From: Gardnerella vaginalis 1500E
GTDB taxonomy: Bacteria > Actinomycetota > Actinomycetes > Actinomycetales > Bifidobacteriaceae
Length of the DNA stretch: 64,000 nucleotides
Assembly (NCBI RefSeq): GCF_000263595.1
Contig: NZ_ADES01000007.1
Span: 1 to 64,000, forward strand
Direction: 5' to 3'
Shown: one piece after another, positions 46,248 through 55,569 of the stretch
Layout of the letters: the number at the start of each line of letters is the position of its first letter
Position numbering within the stretch: position 1 is the stretch's first letter
Position numbers and translations under genes: made by a program
The notes under the pieces: generated by a model
Told to the model about the DNA's origin: nothing
Database searches by the model: none
What the model saw: only the letters and a program-made list of their open reading frames with translations

Positions 46248-47585
46248 TTATAAAACGCGTACTTCAGTAGGTATTGCAGGATCTCCACGCATCAAACTTT
46301 GCGCAGCCAACGGCAATCGGCTCAAAGCAGAAGCACAATAATCCTGGGCACGCATAATCGCATCGTGACCCATAAACTGTTCGTCAGCTTCACCATCAAC
46401 CATGTAATCAACCAGTAGATTCTCCCACGAATCCTCAGGCTTAAACTGAGCGAGTGCAACTTCCGAACCGGAAATCACGCGTTCGCAATCTGCCACGCCG
46501 CAAGAATCACTGCTGTAATCGTATGAACGATACGCCAACTTACGTCCAGGCACAGTCGCTTTATTCTTAGACCTCTTAGCAACAGGCTGCATTACACCGT
46601 CCGCTCCTTCGCGCTCAGTAAGCTTATAAACCATTGCGCAAGTAGGAGCGCCAGAGCCGGTTACAAGCATTGTGCCAATTCCGTAAGAATCCACAGGAGC
46701 GGTTTGTAAGGAAGCCAAAGCATACTCGTCCAAATCATTCGTCACTGTAATCTTTGTGTTCTTCGCACCCAACTCGTCAAGCTGATTTCTAACGCGACGA
46801 GCCAAAGCGCACAAATCTCCAGAATCAATACGAATTCCACCGAGTTCGGGTCCCGCAACTTCCACGGCTGTTTTTACAGCTTCCTCAATATTGTAGGTGT
46901 CAACAAGAAGCGTAGTGCCCTTGCCAAGAGCTGCAATTTGAGAAGTAAAAGCGTCACGCTCAGTGTCATGAACAAGAGTGAAGCAGTGAGCCGCGGTACC
47001 AATTGCCTTCAATCCGTAAAGTTTTGCCGCAAGCAGGTTTGCAGTTCCCTTAAAACCGCCAATTACCGCGGCGCGAGACGCAGCAACTGCAGAATATTCG
47101 TTCGTACGACGGCCGCCCATATCCATGCAAGGACGTCCTGCGGAAGCAGAAACCATGCGAGCTGCGGCAGACGCAACCGCGCAATCGTAATTAAGAACGG
47201 AAAGCAGCAAAGTTTCAAGCAAAGTACACTCACCAAAAGTGCCTTCTACCTGCAAAATTGGCGAATTCGGGAAGAACATCTCCCCCTCACGATAACCGGA
47301 AATTTTACCGCTAAACCGGAAATTTTCCAGCCATTTAATAGTTTCGGCGCTAACAATTTTACGATCACTTAAGAAACGCAAATCATCTTCCGAAAGATGG
47401 AATTTTTGCAGCTCTTCCAAAATGCGACCCGTTCCGGCAACAACGCCATAGCGACGACCCTGAGGCAAATGGCGAGTAAAAATTTCAAAAACGCACTTAC
47501 GATTTGCAGTGCCGTCCTTAAGAGCAGCGTCAAGCATAGTGTATTCATACATGTCCGTCATAAGAGCAGATGAAATCTCAGCCAT
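46248..47585 (-). CDS. pncB: Nicotinate phosphoribosyltransferase
   Basis: 445 residues from ATG 47585, with AAAGGAA just upstream; the longer frame to 47669 lacks family features. It makes nicotinate mononucleotide from nicotinate and PRPP, salvaging NAD. Motifs: LMTDMYEYTM at the start, EIFTRHLPQGRRYGVVAGTGRIL, DMGGRRTNEYSAVAASRAAVIGGFKGTAN, TLLVDTYN, IRIDSGDLCALA. It is divergent from cysS. Confidence 0.94.
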   Translation of the reverse strand: MAEISSALMTDMYEYTMLDAALKDGTANRKCVFEIFTRHLPQGRRYGVVAGTGRILEELQKFHLSEDDLRFLSDRKIVSAETIKWLENFRFSGKISGYREGEMFFPNSPILQVEGTFGECTLLETLLLSVLNYDCAVASAAARMVSASAGRPCMDMGGRRTNEYSAVAASRAAVIGGFKGTANLLAAKLYGLKAIGTAAHCFTLVHDTERDAFTSQIAALGKGTTLLVDTYNIEEAVKTAVEVAGPELGGIRIDSGDLCALARRVRNQLDELGAKNTKITVTNDLDEYALASLQTAPVDSYGIGTMLVTGSGAPTCAMVYKLTEREGADGVMQPVAKRSKNKATVPGRKLAYRSYDYSSDSCGVADCERVISGSEVALAQFKPEDSWENLLVDYMVDGEADEQFMGHDAIMRAQDYCASALSRLPLAAQSLMRGDPAIPTEVRVL

Positions 47586-47744
47586 GATATTCCTTTCAGT
47601 AACGAACAAAATAAAAACAGCTAGGTAATAGATTGGTTCAATAAAGCTAAATCTAAAACCAAATCGCAATAATTGTATCGCTAACTAAAGAGCCGGGGCA
47701 CGAAATGCAACTTCTAAAAGTCAACATGAGTATAAAGAAGCATT

Positions 47745-47750
47745 TATAAT
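47745..47750 (+). promoter_or_regulatory. -10 box of leaderless cysS transcript
   Basis: TATAAT ends seven bases before the cysS ATG (47758), so transcription should start at or next to the start codon. No T-box or Shine-Dalgarno sequence is visible upstream. Confidence 0.6.
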
Positions 47751-47757
47751 ATCAATT

Positions 47758-49383
47758 ATGCTTAATAAGACTTTGAATGAAGAGACTACAAAACTTAGTA
47801 AAGCCGCTAAAAACTTGCGCTTATACAACACTGCTTCACACAAAACAAGCGTGTTTAATCCTGTAAAACCTGGGCAAGTTGGCATGTATGTTTGCGGCGC
47901 TACAGTGCAAAGCTCGCCGCATATTGGTCACATTCGCGCGGCAATCGCTTTTGACATAGTCCGACGATGGATGTTGCGCTTAGGATACAAAGTTACGTTT
48001 GTTAGAAACGTCACAGATATTGACGATAAAATCATGAAAAAAGCCAGCGAAGCCGGACAAACTTGGTGGGAGCGCGCATACATTTACGAGCGCGAATTTA
48101 CTGAATCGTATAACACTTTAGGAGTTTTGCCACCAACAGTTGAGCCGCGCGCTACCGGCCATATTACGGATATGGTTGAGCTGATTGAGCGCTTAATTGA
48201 ACGCGGTCACGCTTACGTTATTAAAGACGATTCGGGAAATCCTACCGGCAATGTTTATTTTGACGTGCCAAGCTGGGAGCATTACGGCGAGCTTACGCAC
48301 CAAAATCAAAATCACAATGAAATCGATGGTGATGAAGCTGCCGTAATAGCAGACAAAAAAGGCCCAAGTGTTGACTCAACAGGAAACGATATTTACAATC
48401 CAACAGACCCCGCAGATGCTTCTCCAGACAAGCACGACCCTAGGGATTTTGCACTTTGGAAAGCTCCTTGCGATTTCGACCAGCCGGATGCGCGCTGGAA
48501 AACACCTTTTGGCGAAGGACGCCCAGGTTGGCATATTGAATGCTCGGCTATGAGCCACCGCTATCTTGGTGACGATTTTGATATTCACGGCGGCGGATTG
48601 GATTTGCGATTCCCTCATCACGAAAACGAGATGGCACAAACAACTGCCGCAGGCTGGAAAAGCGCGAATGTGTGGATGCATTCCGCGTGGGTTACAGCCA
48701 AAGGTGAAAAAATGTCTAAATCTTTAGGAAATGGCCTCTCCGTACCAGTTGTTTTGGCGAATAATTCAGCTTGGGTTGTGCGTTACGCACTTGGAGCCGT
48801 GCAATACCGCGCAATGTTGGAATGGTCTGACCAGGCTTTGGTAGAAGCAAAATCTGCTTACGATCGCATTACAAACTTCCTTGAGCGAGCCGGCAGATTG
48901 CTTGAAACAACTCCAACGCGAGAAGAAGTGCAATCTGTAGATGCAGACTCACTTCCGGAAGATTTTACGCGCGCAATGAACGACGACATTAACGTCTCTG
49001 GCGCAAACGCAGCAATATTTACAGCAATCCGTCAGGGTAATGCAATTCTTGACGACTGTGCACAAGCACAAAACAGTAGCACACAAAAATTGCTATATAC
49101 AGCCGTTTTACAAGTGCGCGCTATGCTAGACGCGCTTGGATTGGATCCTTATGCAGACCCTTGGGCTTCTAACGCAAATAAATCTTCTGCAACCGGAGCA
49201 AACGGAGAAAGCAGTAAGGAATGCGCAGCTTTGGACGCTTTAATCGCTTTGCAGCTTCAGGCTAGAGCAGATGCTAGAAAGGCAAAAGATTTTTCTACAG
49301 CAGACGCAATTAGAGATGCGCTAAATAATGCCGGAATCGTAATTGAAGACGGCGCTAAAGGATCTTCGTGGCATTTGCAGTAA
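47758..49383 (+). CDS. cysS: Cysteinyl-tRNA synthetase
   Basis: 541 residues, class I. MYVCGATVQSSPHIGHIRAAIAFD carries a zinc Cys and the HIGH motif; KMSKSLGN is the KMSKS motif. It charges tRNA-Cys. An Asn/Asp-rich insertion at about 180-220 (QNQNHNEIDGDEAAVIADKKG) sits in an editing-free loop and is not usual; the C-terminal anticodon-binding helices are present. It starts without a Shine-Dalgarno sequence. Confidence 0.95.
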   Translation: MLNKTLNEETTKLSKAAKNLRLYNTASHKTSVFNPVKPGQVGMYVCGATVQSSPHIGHIRAAIAFDIVRRWMLRLGYKVTFVRNVTDIDDKIMKKASEAGQTWWERAYIYEREFTESYNTLGVLPPTVEPRATGHITDMVELIERLIERGHAYVIKDDSGNPTGNVYFDVPSWEHYGELTHQNQNHNEIDGDEAAVIADKKGPSVDSTGNDIYNPTDPADASPDKHDPRDFALWKAPCDFDQPDARWKTPFGEGRPGWHIECSAMSHRYLGDDFDIHGGGLDLRFPHHENEMAQTTAAGWKSANVWMHSAWVTAKGEKMSKSLGNGLSVPVVLANNSAWVVRYALGAVQYRAMLEWSDQALVEAKSAYDRITNFLERAGRLLETTPTREEVQSVDADSLPEDFTRAMNDDINVSGANAAIFTAIRQGNAILDDCAQAQNSSTQKLLYTAVLQVRAMLDALGLDPYADPWASNANKSSATGANGESSKECAALDALIALQLQARADARKAKDFSTADAIRDALNNAGIVIEDGAKGSSWHLQ

Positions 49384-49486
49384 AACAGCAACCAAACAAC
49401 CACGAAACTACACAGATATACAAATACACAGCTACACGACCACACAGCTACACAACGTTAGTAACAGCGGGTAGAATAGGAAAATT

Positions 49487-51166
49487 ATGGCAGCATTTAG
49501 TTCGTTAACAGACCGCCTTTCTAGTGCTTTCAAGCATTTGCGCAGTAAAGGCAAGCTTTCAGAATCGGATATTGACGGCACAATCCGCGAGATTCGCCGT
49601 GCGCTTCTTGACGCCGACGTTGCTCTCGAAGTTGTACGCTCCTTTACAGCGCAGATTCGCGAGCGCGCTCTTGGCGAAGAAGTGTCTAAAGCGCTTAACC
49701 CTGCTCAGCAAGTTGTGAAAATTGTTAACGACGAGTTGACTAAAGTGCTTGGCTCTGGAGTTGATAGGCCACTTAATTTTGCGAAATACCCGCCTACTGT
49801 GATTATGCTTGCAGGTTTGCAAGGCGCTGGTAAGACTACTCTTGCCGGAAAACTTGGCTACTGGCTTAAAGATTCCGGCCACACTCCTTTGCTTGTGGCT
49901 GCGGATTTGCAACGTCCTAACGCTGTTACGCAGCTGCAGGTTGTTGGCGAACGCGCGGGAGTTCCTGTTTTTGCGCCTGAAAAGGGCGTACAAAATGGCG
50001 GAAATGCAATTTCTTTGCCATGGTTTACTAAAGGCGATCCTGTTAAAGTTGCTCGCGATTCTATTGATTATGCGCGCGAAAAAATGTACGACACTGTGAT
50101 TATTGATACTGCAGGTCGTTTGGGTGTTGACGAAGAACTTATGAAGCAGGCGCGCAATATTCGCGATGCTGTAAATCCTCAGGAAGTTCTGTTTGTTATT
50201 GACGCGATGATTGGTCAGGACGCTGTTCGCACAGCTCAGGCTTTTAACGACGGCGTTAACTTTACTGGCGTTGTGCTTTCTAAGCTCGACGGCGATGCTC
50301 GAGGCGGTGCTGCACTTTCAGTAGCAAGCGTTACTGGAAAACCAATTTTGTTCGCTTCTACAGGCGAAGGTTTGAAGGATTTTGAGATTTTCCATCCGGA
50401 CCGAATGGCTTCCAGAATCCTAGATATGGGCGATATTTTAACGCTTATTGAGCATGCTCAGAAGCAGTTCGACGAGGAAGAATCGCGCAAGGCTGCCGAA
50501 AAGATTGCTGAAGGAAGCTTTGGTTTAGACGACTTTTTGGAGCAGCTTCAGCAGGTTCGTAAGCTTGGTTCAATGAAGAAGCTTTTGGGAATGATGCCAG
50601 GAATGGCCGCTCACCGCCATGAGCTTGAGCAGTTTGACGATAAAGAAATCGACCGCACTGAGGCAATTATTCGCTCTATGACTCCGGCTGAGCGAAGGGA
50701 CACGAAGATTATTGACGGATCTCGCCGCGCACGTATTGCTGCCGGTGCAGGCGTGAGTGTTTCTAAGGTTAACGCGCTTTTGCAACGCTTTGAACAGGCC
50801 GCCAAGATGATGAAGCGTATGAGTGGCGGCGCTGGAATGCCTGGAATGGGCGGCATTCCTGGATTTGGCGGACCTGGCGGAAAGTCGAAGCGCAAGGATA
50901 AAAAGTCGAAGAAGAAGGGCGGAAAGTCTGGAAATCCAATGCGCCGCGAAGCCGAGGAGCGCGCGCTACGTGAGCGACTTTCTGGAGAATCTTCCGGAAG
51001 CGAAAGTAACGACGTTGCTGGCTCCGCTTTTGCAAAACCACAGCAGCCAAATCTGCAGAATCTTCCTGAAGGCTTACAAGAGCTTATGAATTCTGAAAAT
51101 TCAAATCAAGATAATCAACTTCCACCTAACTTTGGCGGCGGGTTAGCAGGCTTATTCGGAAAATGA
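49487..51166 (+). CDS. ffh: Signal recognition particle protein Ffh
   Basis: 559 residues. It binds signal peptides and 4.5S RNA and docks with FtsY. N-domain helices (1-90), G domain with GLQGAGKTT, DTAGR and SKLDGDARGG, then an M domain (about 300-440) with MKKLLGMMPGM and the RNA-binding RRARIAAGAGVSVSKV. The C-terminal tail is Gly/Met-rich then basic (KSKRKDKKSKKK) and long. The stop overlaps the next ATG (ATGA at 51163-51166). Confidence 0.96.
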   Translation: MAAFSSLTDRLSSAFKHLRSKGKLSESDIDGTIREIRRALLDADVALEVVRSFTAQIRERALGEEVSKALNPAQQVVKIVNDELTKVLGSGVDRPLNFAKYPPTVIMLAGLQGAGKTTLAGKLGYWLKDSGHTPLLVAADLQRPNAVTQLQVVGERAGVPVFAPEKGVQNGGNAISLPWFTKGDPVKVARDSIDYAREKMYDTVIIDTAGRLGVDEELMKQARNIRDAVNPQEVLFVIDAMIGQDAVRTAQAFNDGVNFTGVVLSKLDGDARGGAALSVASVTGKPILFASTGEGLKDFEIFHPDRMASRILDMGDILTLIEHAQKQFDEEESRKAAEKIAEGSFGLDDFLEQLQQVRKLGSMKKLLGMMPGMAAHRHELEQFDDKEIDRTEAIIRSMTPAERRDTKIIDGSRRARIAAGAGVSVSKVNALLQRFEQAAKMMKRMSGGAGMPGMGGIPGFGGPGGKSKRKDKKSKKKGGKSGNPMRREAEERALRERLSGESSGSESNDVAGSAFAKPQQPNLQNLPEGLQELMNSENSNQDNQLPPNFGGGLAGLFGK

Positions 51167-52311
51167 GTTTCGTATTAGCGGTTCTGTGGGTTATATTTTC
51201 GGCGCTTCTTTTGTGGCAGCTACTTCGATGGCTGCCTGCTGGCGCGGATAAATATAACCCACTTCCGTATATTATTGCGCTTCTGCCGATTGCAACTTAT
51301 GTTGTTGGAGCGCTGTTTTTTGTTAGCTTAGGCGCGAGTTTGTGGAATTATTTTTATGCGTCAAAAGTAACACAATCGTATAATTTCGCTCAATCTTACG
51401 CATATTTATGCATTGCGTACGCTGTACTATTTTTGATTTCACTTAAGTCATATACGCCGTACTGGTTTGGAAGGTTGCGAAAAGAGCGAAAACAAAAGCC
51501 GGAAAATTACAAAGAAATCCGCGTAATGACGCTAAATTGCAGATACGGAAAAGCGAATGCTGCTCAAATAATCGAAACTGCGAAAAAATACAACGTAAAT
51601 ACGTTACTTTTACAAGAATTAAGCGAATCCTTAGTAAAAAATCTTGAAAAACTCGGTATTTACAAAATTTTTCCGACTTCTTGCGTAGGTGCTCAAAGCG
51701 AGCACAATAACGGCGGATTCAACGCGATTTTTACACAATATTCCGCAATTTCCACTTGCAATAATGCTGTCAAAATTGAGGCAGCAAGCGTGCCGAGCAT
51801 TACTACTCGATTAGATTTTTCTGCGTCTACAAACGTTTTCGTAAACTTTGCTTCCGCACACCCAAAGTCGCCTATGCGCGGGTGCAAAGCTTGGAGCGAG
51901 GGAATCCGCGCGCTGGCAAATCTTGTGAAAATTTCAAAAAGTACGGAAAGTACAAAAAGTACAAAAAGTACAAATATTGCAGAAACTTACACATCTGTAA
52001 AAACTACAAGTACTACAGAGACTTGCGATTTATCGACTCTTACAATTCTTACAGGAGATTTGAACTCCGCAATTGACCATCCTAGCTTTAGAACGCTTAT
52101 AAAAGCTGGATTCTCAGATTCTGCAATTTCGCTTGGGAAACGACTTAGAACCTGGCCAACCTGGCTTAAATGGCCGAATCTTACTCTTGATCACGTTCTA
52201 TTTTGCTCAAAAAACTTACGCGCCAAAGCTGTGCAGCAAAAAAACGCCGTAATAGACGGCACTGATCACCTTGCATACATCGCATCAATCGCCCTATATA
52301 CGCTGGAATAA
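51163..52311 (+). CDS. Membrane-anchored endonuclease/exonuclease/phosphatase family protein
   Basis: 382 residues, translationally coupled to ffh. Three membrane helices (about 1-25, 35-60 and 80-100) precede an EEP domain: VMTLNCRYG, LLLQELSE (catalytic Glu), TGDLNSAIDHP (Asp-x-Asn) and LTLDHVLF (Asp-His). The active site is thus complete. It may act on phosphoesters, lipids or nucleic acid outside the membrane. A Ser/Thr/Lys repeat (STESTKSTKST, from 9-bp repeats near 51945-51995) interrupts the domain in frame. Confidence 0.8.
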   Translation: MSFVLAVLWVIFSALLLWQLLRWLPAGADKYNPLPYIIALLPIATYVVGALFFVSLGASLWNYFYASKVTQSYNFAQSYAYLCIAYAVLFLISLKSYTPYWFGRLRKERKQKPENYKEIRVMTLNCRYGKANAAQIIETAKKYNVNTLLLQELSESLVKNLEKLGIYKIFPTSCVGAQSEHNNGGFNAIFTQYSAISTCNNAVKIEAASVPSITTRLDFSASTNVFVNFASAHPKSPMRGCKAWSEGIRALANLVKISKSTESTKSTKSTNIAETYTSVKTTSTTETCDLSTLTILTGDLNSAIDHPSFRTLIKAGFSDSAISLGKRLRTWPTWLKWPNLTLDHVLFCSKNLRAKAVQQKNAVIDGTDHLAYIASIALYTLE

Positions 52312-52458
52312 AAACGTCCAAGCGCGCAGGCATAATGGATAAGTTATTCGCGTGAATCGGCGCCCTCTTCCCGACCACGTGAGGAACATGTGGAAGCTCG
52401 CAAGGAGTGCCCCACACCCGAACGAAATTCCACGACTCTAGTTATAAGGAGAGCCATT

Positions 52459-52941
52459 TTGGCAACCAAGATTCGTCTTAAGCGACTCGGCAAGAAGTTC
52501 TATGCCTTCTACCGCGTAGTCATTTCTGATTCGCGCAACAAGCGCAACGGCAAGTCCATTGAAGAGATCGGCGTTTACGATCCGAACAAGCAGCCATCTA
52601 TGATTCAGATTGATTCTGAGCGCGCACAGTACTGGCTTGGCGTTGGCGCACAGCCAACCGAACCAGTGTTGAAGCTTTTGAAGATTACCGGCGACTGGCA
52701 GAAGTTCAAGGGTCTTGACGGTGCTGAAGGTACTTTGAAGACTTCCGAAGCTGGCCCAGATGCACAGGCTCGCGTTGAGGCTGTTGAAGCTGAAGCTCAG
52801 AAGTTGAAGGCTGCTAAGTCTGAAGCCGCTGCTAAGGCTCAGGCTGCAGCAGAAGCTGCTGCAAACGAAGCTGAAGAAGCTCCAGCTGAAGCACCAGCAG
52901 AGGCCGCTGAAGCTGCCGAAGCCGAGGAAAAGGCTGAGTAA
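52459..52941 (+). CDS. rpsP: 30S ribosomal protein S16
   Basis: 160 residues. It starts at TTG 52459 with AAGGAG (52446-52451) seven bases upstream and the usual S16 opening [20 protein letters not shown]; the upstream frame to 52390 is not S16. Residues 1-85 are the S16 fold. The rest is a highly charged Ala/Glu tail of about 70 residues, known to me as typical of bifidobacteria. First gene of the rpsP-khpA-rimM-trmD unit. Confidence 0.95.
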   Translation: MATKIRLKRLGKKFYAFYRVVISDSRNKRNGKSIEEIGVYDPNKQPSMIQIDSERAQYWLGVGAQPTEPVLKLLKITGDWQKFKGLDGAEGTLKTSEAGPDAQARVEAVEAEAQKLKAAKSEAAAKAQAAAEAAANEAEEAPAEAPAEAAEAAEAEEKAE

Positions 52942-52943
52942 TC

Positions 52944-53177
52944 ATGCTGGCTCAAGCTGTGGAACATCTCATTAAAAACATCGTGGATTTTCCAGATGAT
53001 GTGTCGGTGCGTTCTCACGAAAACGCTCGCGGCGAACTGCTGCGCGTACGCGTGAATCCTGAAGACATTGGCCGTGTAATCGGCCGAAACGGTCGTACTG
53101 CTAATGCTATTCGCATTGTTGTGCAAGCCTTAAGCAATCACAATGTGCGCGTAGACATTATGGACGTACGTAAGTGA
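52944..53177 (+). CDS. khpA: KH-domain RNA-binding protein KhpA
   Basis: 77 residues, one KH domain with the GxxG loop in VIGRNGRTANAIR. It binds RNA and partners KhpB in other bacteria. It starts two bases after rpsP and precedes rimM by one base. Confidence 0.93.
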   Translation: MLAQAVEHLIKNIVDFPDDVSVRSHENARGELLRVRVNPEDIGRVIGRNGRTANAIRIVVQALSNHNVRVDIMDVRK

Positions 53178-53178
53178 G

Positions 53179-53778
53179 ATGAACGTGGCCTTAGACCAAC
53201 AATCTTTTGACAACCCTCAGCAAAGTCGTAATGACCTGCTGAGGGTTTGTCGTATCGGAAAAGCCCAAGGTTTAAAAGGCGAAGTGACTGTACAAGTCTT
53301 TACCGACGAACCTTACGAACGTTTCGAACCTGGAAACGTGTTATGCACTGCCGACGGCACGCGCGAGTTTGTTATTGAGAACGCAAGGACGTTCAAAAAT
53401 CGTTGGATTTTACTATTCGAAGAATCACAAAATCGCAACGACGCTGAAGCTCTTAATGGCATTGAATTGTATGTGCCTGCGGAAGATGCGCAAGAGCTTG
53501 CCGCCGAAAATGCTTGGTATATTAAGGATTTAGTTGGGTTACAAGCGCGACTTTGCGAGGAAAATCAGCTTGGTTTGCCATCTAGAACTATTGGAAAAGT
53601 TGTGGATGTGCTCGACGGCGCACAATCTCTGTTAAAAATCCGCTTAAATAATCCGATTGACGACGATAATAAGACTGCGCTTGTGCCATTTGTTGAAGCG
53701 CTTGTGCCGGAGGTTAATGTTAATGAAGGGTATTTAACTATTGATCCTCCAGGCGGCTTAATTCCAGGACTTTCGTAA
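53179..53778 (+). CDS. rimM: Ribosome maturation factor RimM
   Basis: 199 residues. It helps assemble the 30S head. RIGKAQGLKGEVTVQVFTDEP is the N-terminal RimM domain; a PRC-barrel domain (about 110-190) has YIKDLVGLQ, GKVVDVLDG and LVPFVEALVPEVN. Transcribed after khpA with one base between. Confidence 0.95.
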   Translation: MNVALDQQSFDNPQQSRNDLLRVCRIGKAQGLKGEVTVQVFTDEPYERFEPGNVLCTADGTREFVIENARTFKNRWILLFEESQNRNDAEALNGIELYVPAEDAQELAAENAWYIKDLVGLQARLCEENQLGLPSRTIGKVVDVLDGAQSLLKIRLNNPIDDDNKTALVPFVEALVPEVNVNEGYLTIDPPGGLIPGLS

Positions 53779-53860
53779 CTTTCGTAGTTTCGTAGCTTCC
53801 GTAGCTTTCGTAGCTTTCGTAGCTTTCGTAGTTTTGTAGTTTGTATAATTCTCCTAGTTT
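53771..53860. repeat. 9-bp tandem repeat after rimM
   Basis: About seven to nine units of TTTCGTAGC and variants run from the rimM stop toward the trmD ribosome binding site. They lie in the rimM-trmD mRNA linker. Confidence 0.8.
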
Positions 53861-53889
53861 TTGTAGTTTTCATAGTAGAGTAAATTATG

Positions 53890-54795
53890 ATGGACATCGA
53901 TATTGTTTCCGTATTCCCAGAGTATTTTCAAATGCTCGATTTGAGTTTGCTCGGCAAGGCTCAAAATAACGGCTTGCTTAAGATTCACGCACACAATTTG
54001 CGAAAGTGGACTCACGATGTACATCAGTCAGTTGACGATACTCCTGTTGGCGGCGGCGCTGGTATGGTTATGAAGCCTGAAGTTTGGGCTGAATGCTTAG
54101 ACGAGCTACTTAACTTGCCAAAATCTGAAGTAAAAAATACTTGCGATACTTGCGATACTTGCGATACTGTCGATACTGTCGATACTGTCGATACTGGCAA
54201 AGAGGCACAAATCGCTCCGAATAAAATAGACACAATTAAACCAATTCTTATTTTCCCAAACCCTTCTGCCCCACTATTTACGCAAAAAGATGCAACGGAA
54301 CTAAGTCACGCAAATCATTTGGTATTTGGATGCGGCAGATACGAAGGCTACGACGCTAGAATTCCAGAATATTACCGCGCGCAAGGCGTTGACGTGCGCG
54401 AATATTCGATTGGCGATTACGTGCTTAACGGCGGCGAAGTGGCAGTAAGCGTTATGCTTGAGGCGATTACGCGCCTAATTCCAGGGTTTATGGGAAATCC
54501 TGAGTCGATTGTTGAAGAGTCATATACTGGTGCGGACGCGCTTTTGGAACACCATCAATACACGCGTCCAACTACTTGGCGCGGTATAAGCGTTCCGGAA
54601 GTACTAACTTCCGGAAACCATGCGAAGGTAGACAGATTCCGCCGCGATGAGGCACTTTCTAGAACTAGCGAGATTCGACCGGATTTAATTAAGCAACTTG
54701 ACTGCCACAAACTAGATAAAGCGGATCGAAAAACACTCATGGCTCTCGGATGGGAAGTTTCAGGTGAACATCCACGCAAAAACGATGGAAAATAA
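53890..54795 (+). CDS. trmD: tRNA (guanine-N1)-methyltransferase
   Basis: 301 residues. Methylates G37 of tRNAs to prevent frameshifts. It has VDDTPVGGGAGMVMKPEVW and the trefoil-knot sequence FGCGRYEGYDARIPEY and YSIGDYVLNGGEVAV. Residues about 85-105 (TCDTCDTVDTVDTG) are an in-frame insertion from six copies of a 9-bp repeat, in a loop between the first half-domain and IFPNPSAPLF. The two ATGs at 53887 and 53890 cannot be told apart; I took the second. Confidence 0.94.
   Translation: MDIDIVSVFPEYFQMLDLSLLGKAQNNGLLKIHAHNLRKWTHDVHQSVDDTPVGGGAGMVMKPEVWAECLDELLNLPKSEVKNTCDTCDTCDTVDTVDTVDTGKEAQIAPNKIDTIKPILIFPNPSAPLFTQKDATELSHANHLVFGCGRYEGYDARIPEYYRAQGVDVREYSIGDYVLNGGEVAVSVMLEAITRLIPGFMGNPESIVEESYTGADALLEHHQYTRPTTWRGISVPEVLTSGNHAKVDRFRRDEALSRTSEIRPDLIKQLDCHKLDKADRKTLMALGWEVSGEHPRKNDGK
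54138..54197 (+). repeat. 9-bp repeat inside trmD
   Basis: Three units ACTTGCGAT followed by three units ACTGTCGAT, in frame, coding alternating Asp-Thr-Cys and Asp-Thr-Val. Confidence 0.85.
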
Positions 54796-54797
54796 GA

Positions 54798-55382
54798 TTA
54801 GTCGCGAGAAGGCTGAATAAACAAAACAGAAGTTTCGCCGTAATTGCGCGTATCAAACAGCTCCCAACCTTCAGGAATCGCCGGCAAAACGCTACGCGCG
54901 CTACGCTCAAGCACAATCAACGTATCCGCCGCAACGCTAGCAACACCGCTCGCAATCATCGAAGCCAATAAACTTTCACAATCCGCAGTTTCGTAAGCAT
55001 ATGGCGGATCAATAAACACCAACTCAAACGCTTCCCCACTATAATCCGCAACGAACTGCTCCGCGCGCTTGCGAACCACACGCATCGAAAGCGCACTATC
55101 CCAAGACTTTGAACTCTGCAGTACTTTCAACGTACGAAGTATAAGAGCCGCTGCTTGCGAATTTGCTTCAACAGACACAAGCTCATGCGCGCCACGAGAT
55201 AGCGCCTCAACTCCTAACGCACCTGTGCCGGCGAATAAATCAAGAACGCGAGCATCTTCCATAACATTCCACGAATCGAGGCGCGAAAAAATTGCCTCCT
55301 TCGTACGATCCGTGGTCGGCCTCGTACATGATTGTGCCGAAGTGAGCGGCAGAGATTTGAAACGTCCGGCAATAATATGCAT
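54798..55382 (-). CDS. rsmD: 16S rRNA (guanine966-N2)-methyltransferase RsmD
   Basis: 194 residues. It methylates G966 in 16S rRNA. IIAGRFKSLPL, RPTTDRTKEAIFSRL, VLDLFAGTGALGVEALSRGA (SAM site) and FIDPPY (catalytic) are present. Convergent with trmD, two bases apart. Confidence 0.92.
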   Translation of the reverse strand: MHIIAGRFKSLPLTSAQSCTRPTTDRTKEAIFSRLDSWNVMEDARVLDLFAGTGALGVEALSRGAHELVSVEANSQAAALILRTLKVLQSSKSWDSALSMRVVRKRAEQFVADYSGEAFELVFIDPPYAYETADCESLLASMIASGVASVAADTLIVLERSARSVLPAIPEGWELFDTRNYGETSVLFIQPSRD

Positions 55383-55413
55383 ACTTACAGCTTAGCTGCA
55401 GCCTCAAACTGAA

Positions 55414-55553
55414 ACATTTGCCGGAAAATCCCCCGGCAAATGTTCCAAAACAACGCCAATCCAGCTACAAACGCCGGAAAAATACACGGCAAATGTTACA
55501 TAACCCAGCCAATCCAACAACAAACGCCGGAGAAAATTCCCCGGCGTTTGCAG
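55414..55553. repeat. 53-bp tandem repeat, family A, locus 2
   Basis: Units start at 55433, 55486 and about 55541 (53 and 55 bp apart), opening CCGGCAAATG or close variants. The first is preceded by AACATTTGCCGG, which with CCGGCAAATGTT makes a 12-bp perfect-arm hairpin around AAAATCCC. The array lies between the rsmD start and the stop of the MFS gene. Confidence 0.85.
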
Positions 55554-55569
55554 TCAAAAACAACCCTAC

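Noticed and set aside
47586-47757. A T-box leader upstream of cysS
   Set aside because: No specifier hairpin, no conserved T-box motif; the -10 box abuts the start codon.
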